NCBI RefSeq assembly: GCF_000799715.1
Contig: NZ_JUHG01000002.1
Location: 160,868-224,867, forward strand
DNA length: 64,000 bases
Source of the DNA: Martinezella rhizogenes
Lineage (GTDB): Bacteria; Pseudomonadota; Alphaproteobacteria; Rhizobiales; Rhizobiaceae
Reading direction: 5' to 3'
Shown: positions 37,875 through 46,931 of the stretch, in pieces
Layout of the letters: every line of letters starts with the position of its first letter
Position numbering within the stretch: position 1 is the first letter of the stretch
The notes under the pieces: generated by a model
The model's input: the letters and a program-made list of their open reading frames with translations, nothing else
Database searches by the model: none
Told to the model about the DNA's origin: nothing
Position numbers and translations under genes: made by a program

Positions 37875-38938
37875 GGCTGAACCTCATATTGCTTGCCTAC
37901 CCATTCGCGATAGGTACCGCTGGTGACATTCTTCACCCAATCCTCATTGGCGAGGTACCATTCGATCGTCTTGCGAATGCCGGTCTCGAAGGTTTCCTCC
38001 GGCTTCCAGCCCAATTCGCGCTCGAGCTTGCGCGCATCGATCGCATAACGGCGATCGTGGCCGGGCCTGTCTTTCACGAAGGCGATCTGGTCCTTGTAGC
38101 GGCCGCTGCCAGCCTTCGGCCGCAACTCGTCGAGGATGGCGCAGATCGTATGCACCACATCCAGATTGGGCTTCTCGTTCCAGCCACCGACATTGTAGGT
38201 CTCGCCGACCTTGCCCGCTTGAAGCACGCGGCGAATGGCGCTGCAGTGATCCTTGACATAGAGCCAGTCGCGGATCTGCTGACCGTCGCCATAGATCGGA
38301 AGGCTCTTGCCCGACAGCGCGTTCAGGATCACCAGGGGGATCAGCTTTTCTGGGAAATGGTAAGGGCCGTAATTGTTGCTGCAATTGGTGGTCAGGACCG
38401 GCAGGCCGTAGGTGTGATGCCAGGCGCGCACCAGATGATCGGACGCCGCCTTGCTCGCGGAATAGGGGCTGTTCGGCTCATATCGATGGAGCTCGTCAAA
38501 CGGCGCTTCTTCCTTGGAAAGCGTGCCATAGACCTCATCTGTCGAGACATGCAGGAAACGGAACGCCTGCTTCTCGTCGCTCGGCAAACCGTCCCAGTAA
38601 CTACGGACCGATTCCAGCAGGTTGAACGTGCCGACGACATTCGTTTGAATGAAATCACCAGGCCCGTGAATGGACCGGTCGACATGGCTTTCGGCGGCGA
38701 AATTGATGACGGCGCGCGGCTTATGCGTGGCAAGCAGATTGCCGATCAGATCGCGGTCGCCGATATCGCCATGAACGAACACATGACGATTGTTTCCTTG
38801 CAGCCCTTTGAGCGTGTCCAGGTTGCCGGCATAGGTCAGCTTATCGAGATTGATCACCGCTTCATCGAAGTGTTTCAACCAATCGAGAACGAAATTCCCG
38901 CCAATGAAGCCAGCGCCCCCCGAAACCAATATCGTCAT
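37871..38938 (-). CDS. rmlB: dTDP-glucose 4,6-dehydratase
   Basis: Second enzyme of dTDP-L-rhamnose synthesis, 355 residues from the ATG at 38938 ([17 protein letters not shown]). An open frame continues upstream but shows no conserved sequence. [11 protein letters not shown] provides the catalytic acid/base pair, and [14 protein letters not shown] the Y-x3-[20 protein letters not shown] is typical of RmlB. First gene of rmlBDAC. Confidence 0.96.
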   Translation of the reverse strand: MTILVSGGAGFIGGNFVLDWLKHFDEAVINLDKLTYAGNLDTLKGLQGNNRHVFVHGDIGDRDLIGNLLATHKPRAVINFAAESHVDRSIHGPGDFIQTNVVGTFNLLESVRSYWDGLPSDEKQAFRFLHVSTDEVYGTLSKEEAPFDELHRYEPNSPYSASKAASDHLVRAWHHTYGLPVLTTNCSNNYGPYHFPEKLIPLVILNALSGKSLPIYGDGQQIRDWLYVKDHCSAIRRVLQAGKVGETYNVGGWNEKPNLDVVHTICAILDELRPKAGSGRYKDQIAFVKDRPGHDRRYAIDARKLERELGWKPEETFETGIRKTIEWYLANEDWVKNVTSGTYREWVGKQYEVQP

Positions 38939-39408
38939 TTCGCTTCTATTCCCACCCAGAATTATCTTAATACAATCACAGCTATCCAACCGATATTGCC
39001 AAGAAACGTTTGGCGATGAAGGCCAGACTTCTACAACGTCCACAAACGCTTTGAAAAGCTTTCTCTGCCAGTTTACTAAAATCGCCCCCGCATCAAAGTT
39101 TCGCCTCCGGTCCATTTTGCAAAAATGCAACCTGCGGACGGACTACAATCATAACACGTGTCACTGAGATCTATGCCGGGTTTGACCGCCTTTGCGGACC
39201 TGTCAAAAGTCCGGCGCCTCGCAGTTGTTCAAATCTCTGGGGCGTGGCGTGATTCCCGCTTGAAGGTCTCACGGCAAGATATTCGGGAGCGATAGCCGTT
39301 GTGCGATTACATCAGATTTACATGATACAACTTTTGAGATGATTTTATTTGCGAAATGTTTCCTAATATCGCTAAGTGTAAATTAGTGTTGCTGATTGGG
39401 GGAGTTCT
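38939..39408. other. Divergent gap between rmlB and a methyltransferase gene
   Basis: About 470 bases, AT-rich toward 39300-39400, likely holding promoters for both directions. I see no gene. A small dyad, CGGAC...GTCCG near 39198-39215, is present. GGGGGAG lies just before the plus-strand ATG at 39409. Confidence 0.4.
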
Positions 39409-40395
39409 ATGAAAACACTGGCATTGAAGATTCCGCAGATTAAGCGTCTATGGGATGATCGGCTGAGCCTGATCTCAGAACGAGATTCCCTCACTGCCAA
39501 ATTAGTTGCTGCCAATTCCGAAAACAGCCCTTTCTATCACTATGTGAGTTCATTCGATGCGATCGAGGTGATGAAGCGGCATGCTCGCAAAGCGCTGCTG
39601 CCAGCGCCCAATCACCGGACGAATTTCTTAGGCGTCAAGATATCGCCGAAATCCTTCCCGGGAATATTGGACGGAACGGAAGGTTCTGTCGAGCCAGTGC
39701 CGATCCCCGCCAACTGGCATGCGGATATCGCAGAATGGGCCGCCGCGCTCCGCGCTGTCGACCTGGCGAAAGGCACTTTCCGAGTGATAGAGCTCGGCTG
39801 CGGATGGGGATGCTGGTTGTTGAATACTGGCGCGGCGGCACGTCATGCTGGTCTCAAGGTTGACCTGATCGGCATTGAGGGCGACGGGGAGCATGTGAAG
39901 CTCGCTCATCAATCAATGGCTGACAACGGATTTAAAGAAAACGATTACAGGATTATTCACGGCATCGCTGCTGGGCAAAAAGGAAAGGCCCTATTCCCGG
40001 TGGTGGACAATGCGGGTGCCAAATGGGGATCGGAACCGATCTTCAATGCCTCCACCAAGCAGGTTGAGGATGCCGCCGAGACCGGAAGCCATGATATTCT
40101 GGACACGTATCCCATTTCGGAGTTGTCTGACGGAAAGATCGTGGATCTTCTGCATATCGACATACAAGGCGGGGAGACCGATTTCGTTGAATCCTGCCTT
40201 GGCGAGATCAACCGATATGTCCGCTACATCGTGATCGGCACCCATTCTCGCGCCATCGAAGGAAAGCTGATGGAAATCATGCTTGCCGCCGGCTGGCGTC
40301 TGGAAATGGAACGGGCCGCGATCATAAGGATTGATGGCGGCTCACCGCAGATCACTGTCGACGGTGTGCAAGGGTGGAGAAATCCCACCCTTTGA
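39409..40395 (+). CDS. FkbM-type SAM-dependent methyltransferase
   Basis: Protein of 328 residues with a short coiled-coil-like N-terminus (RLWDDRLSLISERDSLTAKL). A SAM-binding motif VIELGCGWG lies at about 126-134, GIEGDGEHVKLAHQSM carries the ribose-binding acid, and VDLLHIDIQGGETDFVESCL is the FkbM-type post-motif. Such enzymes O-methylate sugars in surface polysaccharides. The N-terminal segment SPFYHYVSSFDAIEVMKRHA is a feature I associate with proteins of polysaccharide clusters in related bacteria. The strong GGGGGAG decides the start. GC content is lower than in the flanking housekeeping genes. Confidence 0.75.
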   Translation: MKTLALKIPQIKRLWDDRLSLISERDSLTAKLVAANSENSPFYHYVSSFDAIEVMKRHARKALLPAPNHRTNFLGVKISPKSFPGILDGTEGSVEPVPIPANWHADIAEWAAALRAVDLAKGTFRVIELGCGWGCWLLNTGAAARHAGLKVDLIGIEGDGEHVKLAHQSMADNGFKENDYRIIHGIAAGQKGKALFPVVDNAGAKWGSEPIFNASTKQVEDAAETGSHDILDTYPISELSDGKIVDLLHIDIQGGETDFVESCLGEINRYVRYIVIGTHSRAIEGKLMEIMLAAGWRLEMERAAIIRIDGGSPQITVDGVQGWRNPTL

Positions 40396-40593
40396 GATGA
40401 CCACCTAATCCTAACCATGCTCGCCAAGCAAAGGCGACTTGCGAGACTGCAATCATCAAGGGATGCCCCTCGATCGCATTTGCTCAGACGGCACAGGCTG
40501 TTGGGAAAAGACCGGTGACATTGGTGACGGAGGTATCGTTCATCTCGGTAAACGTTGGCGAGACGGTCCACCCTCCGTCCGAGGAGAGCCGGC

Positions 40594-40617
40594 AAAAAGA
40601 AACCCGCCGAAACGGGT
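40594..40617 (-). terminator. Terminator of the methyltransferase-DUF4214 gene
   Basis: ACCCG (40602-40606) pairs with CGGGT (40613-40617). Read on the minus strand a TTTCTTTTT run follows. It lies 20 bases beyond the stop at 40637. Confidence 0.65.
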
Positions 40618-40636
40618 CACTCAGTTTGGGCGCTTA

Positions 40637-41770
40637 TCACACAGCGATCTTGCGATTCTGAAAGCTCGCATATTCTTCTGATCCGACAATATGCCTTATA
40701 ACTTCCGCAATCCCATCTGGTCCAGATACCGCTATGGGGCCGAACGATGCTATTCCGGTGGGGTCCGCATTGCGACCAAGCAAGGTTTGATACAATCCAT
40801 GAATGATGGTTTCCGGCCCTATGGGAGGAAGAGCGGCAGCGGCAGCGACGTGAACGCCAGCGGTCTCCGGAGTTGGCTTTGCTTCGATCGGAATGTCGGG
40901 AAGCATAGCGTAACCGATAGACCCGTTCCGCAGTCCAATCTGGGGATAAACTGCCACATCGAGTCCAGCACGACGGAAGCAGGTTTGTATAAAAGCCTCC
41001 GACCAGCCGCTTTCAAACCAGCCAAACTTGTGAATGCAATAGACAGATAGATAGTCTAGCCTCATGCCCCAGTTCGGCCACCAGATTTCATTGACTGGCT
41101 CTCCGGCAAAAGCGATCTTCCCAGTTGGCGACAAGAAAGATTTTACGCGTTCAATCAGCTCCCATGGTTTGGATGCATGGTGAAGGCATTCATAAAACAG
41201 AATGAGATCATAAAACCCATCGGCTTCAAGGCTATCGAACTCCCCGTGACGCGCTCTGATATCATAATTGCGTGGGGCTGCGCGTAAATTGACCAGTTCG
41301 ACAAACGGCGGATTGATATCGACCGCGTCGATCGTAGCGCCACAGAAAGCCATGATTTCGCTGGATAATCCCCATCCGCAGCCTAAATCCAGAACGCGCG
41401 CAGCGGGGGGCAAATTCGCAACCGTCATCACCGTTGATATCGTTCGCACATGACTCGATATCACGGTCGTGTTGTTTGAGAGATATGGATTTGCGCCTTG
41501 GGAATGCTTTATCGGATCAATACGTGTCAATTCCCCTGTCGTTGGCTCGAATGAGCGACTGGCTATTTCAATATAAAGGGCCATTTGTTGCGCAAAATAC
41601 TCGTCCGAAAATGGGTCGAGGCTCCTGTCCACTTGCGTATCAAAAGTGAGCGAAAAATTCGCCATGGCCCGAATCGTATCTGGATGCTCCGGGCCGCCCA
41701 AACGATCGCACTCGGCGACGAAACGATCTAAATCTGAAACGTGCCATTCATTTGGTGAAATAGAAGTCAT
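40637..41770 (-). CDS. SAM-dependent methyltransferase with C-terminal DUF4214
   Basis: Protein of 377 residues in two parts. A class I methyltransferase fold has VLDLGCGWG (126-134), VDINPPFVEL and a DLILFYECLHHASKPWEL post-motif. The C-terminal 50 residues (LYQTLLGRNADPTGIASF, then IRHIVGSEEYASF) match DUF4214, a small helical module usually found in secreted or polysaccharide-linked proteins. The GLGRNADP-type loop makes the call fairly secure. GGGGG lies upstream of the ATG. It is convergent with the FkbM-type gene. Substrate unknown, probably a glycan. Confidence 0.78.
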   Translation of the reverse strand: MTSISPNEWHVSDLDRFVAECDRLGGPEHPDTIRAMANFSLTFDTQVDRSLDPFSDEYFAQQMALYIEIASRSFEPTTGELTRIDPIKHSQGANPYLSNNTTVISSHVRTISTVMTVANLPPAARVLDLGCGWGLSSEIMAFCGATIDAVDINPPFVELVNLRAAPRNYDIRARHGEFDSLEADGFYDLILFYECLHHASKPWELIERVKSFLSPTGKIAFAGEPVNEIWWPNWGMRLDYLSVYCIHKFGWFESGWSEAFIQTCFRRAGLDVAVYPQIGLRNGSIGYAMLPDIPIEAKPTPETAGVHVAAAAALPPIGPETIIHGLYQTLLGRNADPTGIASFGPIAVSGPDGIAEVIRHIVGSEEYASFQNRKIAV

Positions 41771-42476
41771 GCGTTGATTGCCCCCAATTGTATAATTCGC
41801 GCGGAATATTAAAGAACATCAAGTTTTTCAGTAGGATTGGCACAATTTTTCTATGCAACATATCCCACAGAGTCTTGCTGCTCATACGTTTCATGAATCT
41901 GTTTATCTAGGTTATATGCGACAAAACCTCATCAACTACGCGTCTCCGTTTCACGGGCGCTTTCGGAGCTTTCGCAGATTTTCCAGATTTCTTTCCCAGA
42001 CATCGAGCCCCCGCAGTTGTCTGTTATCATGGAGCGCAAGGAATAGCAGGAGTCGCGCGAATGTCGATGGTGAGGGTTCTTGCTATGGTTATAGGCAACA
42101 GACATCGGATGCGAAGAGAGGACGTGGCCAGGCTCCAGACTACCATGCCAATTCATAGCCGACACTCCGTGACGCATCGATGCACTATGATCCGCAGCGC
42201 CCAATCCAGTAACGGATGAGCTTTCTGACGACAGGTCACGCGCCGATCGCTTCCACTCCGACAATTTGCTCAAGACACACAGTCAAGGCTGGCGATTCAC
42301 GTCAACTTAGCTGCTTGTCGAGAGCCGGTTGGCAACATACTCTCAATACTTCCAATGCACCGATGCATCGACGGAAATCTGGATATGATTGTGCCCGACG
42401 GTGAACGGCTCGAAACAATCTGTCCGAAGTATTAGGCCCAGGCTGCGGCCTGCAGTTGGGATAAGAAATAAAGCCA
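41771..42476. other. 700-base gap without a recognisable gene
   Basis: Divergent region of lower GC between the methyltransferase and the three-domain gene. Several short ORFs occur on both strands (for example 41853-42158 and 41932-42273), but none shows a recognisable domain, a membrane helix pattern or a good ribosome site. It may be degraded DNA from past insertions. Confidence 0.4.
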
Positions 42477-44753
42477 ATGCCACGTCTTCATGTTCTAGAC
42501 GACGTCTTTCGCGGAAAGCACGTTGGAATTCCACATCTCGATGATAATCTGCGGTGGCTGCAGGGCTTCTGCCGAACATTGGCTGGGCCGGACTGGGATA
42601 TCAGTGTTCTCGGCGCGCGAGAAGATCAGAGTTGTGATGCCGCTCGCTTGATACAAGCTCTTGGCTATCCATCGACTATGGAAGGCTGGGCGGCCGCGCG
42701 ATGCGCTCCTTGCGAGGCAGGCTACGCAGCTGGGTTGGATTCCTTTATCGCAGCAGACTTCGTGCTGGGTTTCGGCTTACCACCGCTGCTGATAAACATG
42801 CTGCTGGACAGGAAAATCCCCTTCCTCGACATCGAAATCGATACGCTTCGTTTTGGACCGGATTTATTCCTCGCAGTCTCCACGAACGATGAGGCTCTGG
42901 CTGCGGATTTCAGCCAATCAGTGATTGCGGAAAAGGCGCTCGCCCCCGCGCTGGCTGCTCTGCTGGCACGAGAACGGCGCATCGCGCCGACCCCTGGCTT
43001 CTTTCATGGCGCTCGCGTGGGCGTTTTCGTGGGACAGGTTCCCCACGATGCCGCAGTCATCGCCGATGGAAGGATTGTGGCACCAATACAATTCATTGAC
43101 AGGATCAAGGAGATCGCAGCCGAGCTGGACCTGCTCCTGATACGGCCGCATCCACACTGGAATTCCATAGAACACCTGTTGCCGATCCTCGATGCGGTTC
43201 CGCATGCGATCCTGACGCAGCGCCGAAGCTATGCGCTGCTGGCAGATCCATCCGTGGAGGATATCATCGCATTGTCCTCTGGTTTTCTTGCGGAGGCTCG
43301 GCTTGCTGGAAAAAGCACTCATCAGCTTATGGTGCCTGATCGCGATCGCCCCTTGATAGGAGAGTTACGGCTCCGGCAGGCGCGCGTCTCCTGGAAAACC
43401 TTGTTGAACGTGCTCATGCGGCGTCTGCAAACGCCAGAGCAGACCGTTGGCTCGCGTCCTGATCTCGCTGTCATGCCATTGCATGATTCGCTTCAGGTGA
43501 GCTGGGGCCTTGCCTCGGCGTCGGTACCCGAGGCTCCTGAGCTTCAACCGGCATATGAGCTGCATGCCGGGGCGCCGTCTTTCGCAGGTGCATTGACGCA
43601 CGGCTGGCACCCGCAGGAGAGTTGGGGGGTCTGGGCCGCGGAACGGGAGGCGATGTTGCTGTTGCGGTTGCCTGCTGGGAGTGTCGGTGGAACGCTGCGC
43701 CTTGTCTTTTCGGCGGCGGCACAAACTCCAAGCGGCGTTCAGGTGGTTGAGGTCACCGCCGGCAATACAGCGGCACCGGTTACGACACGCATGACCGCTG
43801 CGACCGGCTGGCAAGGATGCATCGATTTTCCGGTTTCCGGTGATATGCTGGCGGCTGAGTATATTCAGTTGCGCATTCGATCGTCAAATTTTCTATCGCC
43901 AGCGGATGCTGGAAATCCGGATGACAAACGAAAACTGGGGGTGGGTATGAAATCGGTCATGCTGTTGCCGGATGCGCCGGGACGATCAGCTTCCGCAACT
44001 GAACGTGACGGGCGAGCCCTAGGATCGGCTTATTACACTTCGTTGCACGAGACAAATATCGGGTACCAGCAGAACAACTGGCTGGTGGAGGAGGCCGATC
44101 TGCTCTCGCATATTCCGGGCGAGACCTTGCAGGAAGTGGGCTGCGGGAACGGTCGCTATCTTGAGCTTGCCGCACAGACGCGGCGTCGGATTATCGGATG
44201 TGACTGGGCGCTGTCCCCCGGCGTCCGCGAACTGCAGAAACGAATGGGCAATATCGAATTCATCGCCTGTGACATTACCAAGCAGGTGCCGCAACTCGAT
44301 GCGGATATTCTGGTATCCGCCGATGTGCTCGAACATATCGCTACCCAGGACGTCGGGCACACGCTCTCACGCCTGACGCAGGCTGCGCACTGGCAATTCC
44401 ACAAGATTGCCTGCTATGACGATGCGCATAGCCATTTGACTATTCGCGATCCGGCTTGGTGGCTGGCGCAATTTTGCGCGGTTTCGCCGGCCTATCGGCT
44501 AGTCCGTTCGGAATTCCGCCTGGGTGATCCAGGGCGGCTGATCTGTATTATCAGTAATTTTCCCTTCGTGGAGCGCGGAATCACGGTCGACCCTCTTCTT
44601 CCCAGTGATACGGACACCTCGCTCGACCAGACGAATGAACGTATCGGACAACTCGAGGCCGAAGTCTTGCGTCTGCAGGCGATAGAACAGTCGACGACCT
44701 GGCGCATGACGGCTTCCCTTCGACGGCTCGCCGACCGTATTTTGGGGCGGTAG
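42477..44753 (+). CDS. Three-domain surface-polysaccharide protein (GT-B-like, beta domain, methyltransferase)
   Basis: Protein of 758 residues. Residues about 1-330 look like a GT-B-type, capsule-synthesis-like domain (LRWLQGFCRTLAGPDWDIS, LLLIRPHPHWNSIEHLLPIL, SVEDIIALSSGFLAEARLAGK). Residues about 360-500 are a beta-rich domain with HGWHPQESWGVWA (near 374), a W-x-P-E-x-W-G pattern seen in carbohydrate-linked modules. Residues about 530-690 are a methyltransferase (LQEVGCGNGRYLELA near 551, ADVLEHI). The tail is a coiled coil ending in STTWRMTASLRRL. Domain boundaries are estimates; the first domain is least certain. The start codon has a weak GGGATAAG upstream. Confidence 0.7.
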   Translation: MPRLHVLDDVFRGKHVGIPHLDDNLRWLQGFCRTLAGPDWDISVLGAREDQSCDAARLIQALGYPSTMEGWAAARCAPCEAGYAAGLDSFIAADFVLGFGLPPLLINMLLDRKIPFLDIEIDTLRFGPDLFLAVSTNDEALAADFSQSVIAEKALAPALAALLARERRIAPTPGFFHGARVGVFVGQVPHDAAVIADGRIVAPIQFIDRIKEIAAELDLLLIRPHPHWNSIEHLLPILDAVPHAILTQRRSYALLADPSVEDIIALSSGFLAEARLAGKSTHQLMVPDRDRPLIGELRLRQARVSWKTLLNVLMRRLQTPEQTVGSRPDLAVMPLHDSLQVSWGLASASVPEAPELQPAYELHAGAPSFAGALTHGWHPQESWGVWAAEREAMLLLRLPAGSVGGTLRLVFSAAAQTPSGVQVVEVTAGNTAAPVTTRMTAATGWQGCIDFPVSGDMLAAEYIQLRIRSSNFLSPADAGNPDDKRKLGVGMKSVMLLPDAPGRSASATERDGRALGSAYYTSLHETNIGYQQNNWLVEEADLLSHIPGETLQEVGCGNGRYLELAAQTRRRIIGCDWALSPGVRELQKRMGNIEFIACDITKQVPQLDADILVSADVLEHIATQDVGHTLSRLTQAAHWQFHKIACYDDAHSHLTIRDPAWWLAQFCAVSPAYRLVRSEFRLGDPGRLICIISNFPFVERGITVDPLLPSDTDTSLDQTNERIGQLEAEVLRLQAIEQSTTWRMTASLRRLADRILGR

Positions 44754-44873
44754 AAAGAGACCGTGTACCGTCTCGCGGTTTATAGCGCCTTGTTACCCGC
44801 AATTGGACGGCTAACGGCTTCCGCACGGTCTGGGGACGCGCTTGCCGCCCGCAAGGCAGGGAATTTCAGAGCC

Positions 44874-45076
44874 GCATCCAATGATCTTAAAGAAAATGTC
44901 TTCACGCGCCTGGCGATTACAGAGTACACGGAGCCGGAGATTGCAACAATCACCGGCCATACGCCTCGCGAAGTCCGCATCGATTCTCGATGCGAGCTAC
45001 CTAAACTGAGACGTTGCCCTAGCCGAAAGCGCAATTCGAGAACAAAATCTCCCAAATGAGCGTCCACCCGACTTGT
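44874..45076 (+). pseudogene. Remnant of a tyrosine recombinase (integrase C-terminus)
   Basis: The plus-strand translation has NDLKENVFTRLAITEYTEPE, then IATITGHTPREVR, which strongly resembles the HDLRGTAVTRLA...EPEIATITGH part of phage-type integrases. The homology then jumps frame near 44980 to SILDASYLN, a stop, and DVALAESAIRE. So there is at least one frameshift and one nonsense codon. Only the C-terminal end remains. It lies 43 bases from the 3' end of tRNA-Gln. Confidence 0.75.
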
Positions 45077-45118
45077 AATGTTCTGGATTTAACGAGGGAA
45101 AACGTTAGCAAAAACAAT

Positions 45119-45192
45119 TGGCTGGGGAACCTGGACTCGAACCAAGATTAACGGAGTCAGAGTCCGTCGTTCTACCATTGAACTATTCCCCA
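45119..45192 (-). tRNA. tRNA-Gln (anticodon CTG)
   Basis: Minus-strand cloverleaf with acceptor TGGGGAA pairing to TTCCCCA, T-arm with GGTTCGAGTCC, and anticodon stem ACGGA/TCCGT around loop CTCTGAC, giving anticodon CUG. The 3' CCA is encoded (45119-45121). Its 3' end faces the integrase remnant and the polysaccharide region. Confidence 0.93.
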
Positions 45193-45352
45193 ACGACCGC
45201 TAGGCGATAAACCCTTCGCGGCGAAGGTTGCGCCTCTATAATAGAATTCGTCGCGGATGCAAATAGTTTAACGCAGGCAAATGCTTTTTTTTGGCAAGGC
45301 TCGACGAAAGCCCTGGATCAGGGCCTCCCGCGGGGCCTCGGTACCCGATCAT

Positions 45353-45988
45353 TTACCAGCGCAACAGGCGCCGGCCCGCGACATATCCGACCGCTGTCAC
45401 GATGGCGATGGCGAGTGGATACCAGAGCAGGACGAAGAGCGGACTGTCGTCCGTGCAGTTGGACGCATAGAAGGTGGCGGCGATGCCGCTGGCCGCGAGC
45501 CCGGCGACCGCGCCAGCGACGCCCGGCCTTTCCGGCGCGCCCTGGCGCAACGCGAAGAGGAAGCAGGCGAGCGGGCCGATCGACAGCAGTGGAATGATCG
45601 TCAGGCAGAAGCGCGCATTATGCCCCATCATGCGCGGACCCCAGCTATCGGCCGGCATGACCATCATTTCAATAAGCGCGGCGACTGCCAGCAGCAGCGG
45701 CGCGGCGAGAAGCGCCCAGCCCCAGGGGCGCAGCGAAACGCCAGGACGACCGATGCGGAAAACGACCGCACTTGCGGTGAGGGCAAGCGCGATCGTCACC
45801 ACGAATTTGAACAGGAAGCGAACCGTTTCCATCGCAATGCCGATATCGGCTCGAAAACCGATCGCCGCGAAGAACATCGCGCCGCTGATCAGGATGCCCC
45901 CGATGGCCGCAAGCGTCAGCGTCGGCCCGATCCGCGTGCGGACCGGCGCGTCCTGCGCCAGAAGATGGATAAGGTCATCGGTTTTCAC
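45353..45988 (-). CDS. nrsF: NrsF-type anti-sigma factor (DUF1109)
   Basis: Inner-membrane protein of 211 residues with six hydrophobic segments and a cytosolic N-terminus (KTDDLIHLLAQDAPV), the layout of NrsF/DUF1109 anti-sigma proteins that hold SigF inactive. The cysteine in FYASNCTDDSPLF lies in the conserved C-terminal region and is a candidate sensor residue. The GTG at 45988 has GGAG eight bases upstream and overlaps the sigma factor stop by 14 bases, so the pair is coupled. Predicted function rests on the family and on the adjacent sigma gene. Confidence 0.9.
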   Translation of the reverse strand: MKTDDLIHLLAQDAPVRTRIGPTLTLAAIGGILISGAMFFAAIGFRADIGIAMETVRFLFKFVVTIALALTASAVVFRIGRPGVSLRPWGWALLAAPLLLAVAALIEMMVMPADSWGPRMMGHNARFCLTIIPLLSIGPLACFLFALRQGAPERPGVAGAVAGLAASGIAATFYASNCTDDSPLFVLLWYPLAIAIVTAVGYVAGRRLLRW

Positions 45989-46541
45989 TGCTGTCACTCC
46001 GATACAAGGCGGCAAGCGCCTTCAATGCGCGATGCAGCGCGACGCGCACCGCACCTTCAGTCATTCTCAGCCGGTCAGCGGTTTCGCGCACGCTGGTTCC
46101 CTCGACGGAAATCGAGCGCACGATGGTCCGCTGCGGGTCCCGCAATTGTGCCAGCATACGGTCGACATCAAGCCGATCCAAGCTATCCGTCTGCTCCTCG
46201 GCCTCCAGGATATCGATGACATCGTCGATCGGCACGCTCACATGCCGCCCGCGCCGCCGCAGGCTGTCGATCATCTTGTTGCGGACGATCGTCGATATCC
46301 ACGGGCCGATGGGACGCGACGCATCCCATGTTCCGCGCTTCAGGTGAATGGCGAGCAACACGTCCTGGACCACGTCCTCGGCCTCGCTCGCCGCCGCGCC
46401 AAACTGATCGCAGCGCCGGCGCGCCATGGCGCGCAGATGCGGCGTGACGGTGGACAGGAAGCGGTGATAGGCCTGCGCATCGCCAGCGACGGCGGCTCGC
46501 ATCCAGGCTGCCCACTCCTCTTCGCGCGCCGAATATTTCAT
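45975..46541 (-). CDS. sigF: ECF sigma factor, SigF type
   Basis: Extracytoplasmic-function sigma factor of 188 residues. Region 2 contains EAEDVVQDVLLAIHLKRGTWD and GPWISTIVRNKMIDSLRRRGR. Region 4 contains RLRMTEGAVRVALHRALKAL. It is followed by the NrsF-type anti-sigma gene and is divergent from the bufferin-type operon, the arrangement studied for Caulobacter SigF-NrsF. A promoter-like motif shared with that operon lies just upstream, suggesting autoregulation. The ATG has GAGGA before it, but that sits very near the proposed -10 element, so the leader would be extremely short. Confidence 0.92.
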   Translation of the reverse strand: MKYSAREEEWAAWMRAAVAGDAQAYHRFLSTVTPHLRAMARRRCDQFGAAASEAEDVVQDVLLAIHLKRGTWDASRPIGPWISTIVRNKMIDSLRRRGRHVSVPIDDVIDILEAEEQTDSLDRLDVDRMLAQLRDPQRTIVRSISVEGTSVRETADRLRMTEGAVRVALHRALKALAALYRSDSSENR

Positions 46542-46554
46542 CCGACATCCTCTA

Positions 46555-46581
46555 CTACGCGCGGCCGCACTATTTTGTTAC
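46555..46581 (-). promoter_or_regulatory. Candidate SigF promoter of the sigF-nrsF unit
   Basis: Minus-strand GTAAC (46577-46581), 17 bases, then CGTAG (46555-46559). The identical layout occurs before bufA1. The -10-like element is only 13 bases from the sigF ATG, so transcription would start almost at the coding region. Confidence 0.5.
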
Positions 46582-46855
46582 CGGCGATGGTCATGCTTTT
46601 TTCAAGATCCTCCCCGGATCGGATTTCAACCGAAGCACCTGCACTGAGGATTGGACATTATTCAACGATTTGCCAGAGCCCCGCGTGAAAAGAACGCGAC
46701 TGCGCGATCAAGCACACCTTATCCTCCCTGAGTGGGGATGCCGTTCTTCCGAAGCCGCACCGCTCTTCTCGTCCCTGATATACATGGATTGAATTGAATA
46801 TTAGACTGTCCGATCTGGGGCTCGGGCGGCATCCAAGAAAAATTTCGCAGCATCT

Positions 46856-46882
46856 GTAATATTCGCCGTGGCGGCTCCGTAG
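46856..46882 (+). promoter_or_regulatory. Candidate SigF promoter of the bufferin operon
   Basis: GTAAT (46856-46860), 17 bases, CGTAG (46878-46882), 49 bases before the bufA1 ATG. Both elements and the spacing match the motif upstream of sigF, one base apart in the first box. Confidence 0.55.
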
Positions 46883-46931
46883 ACGTCAGTGCAAGCCAAT
46901 CACGGCTCGCACCGATCACGGAGACAGACCT

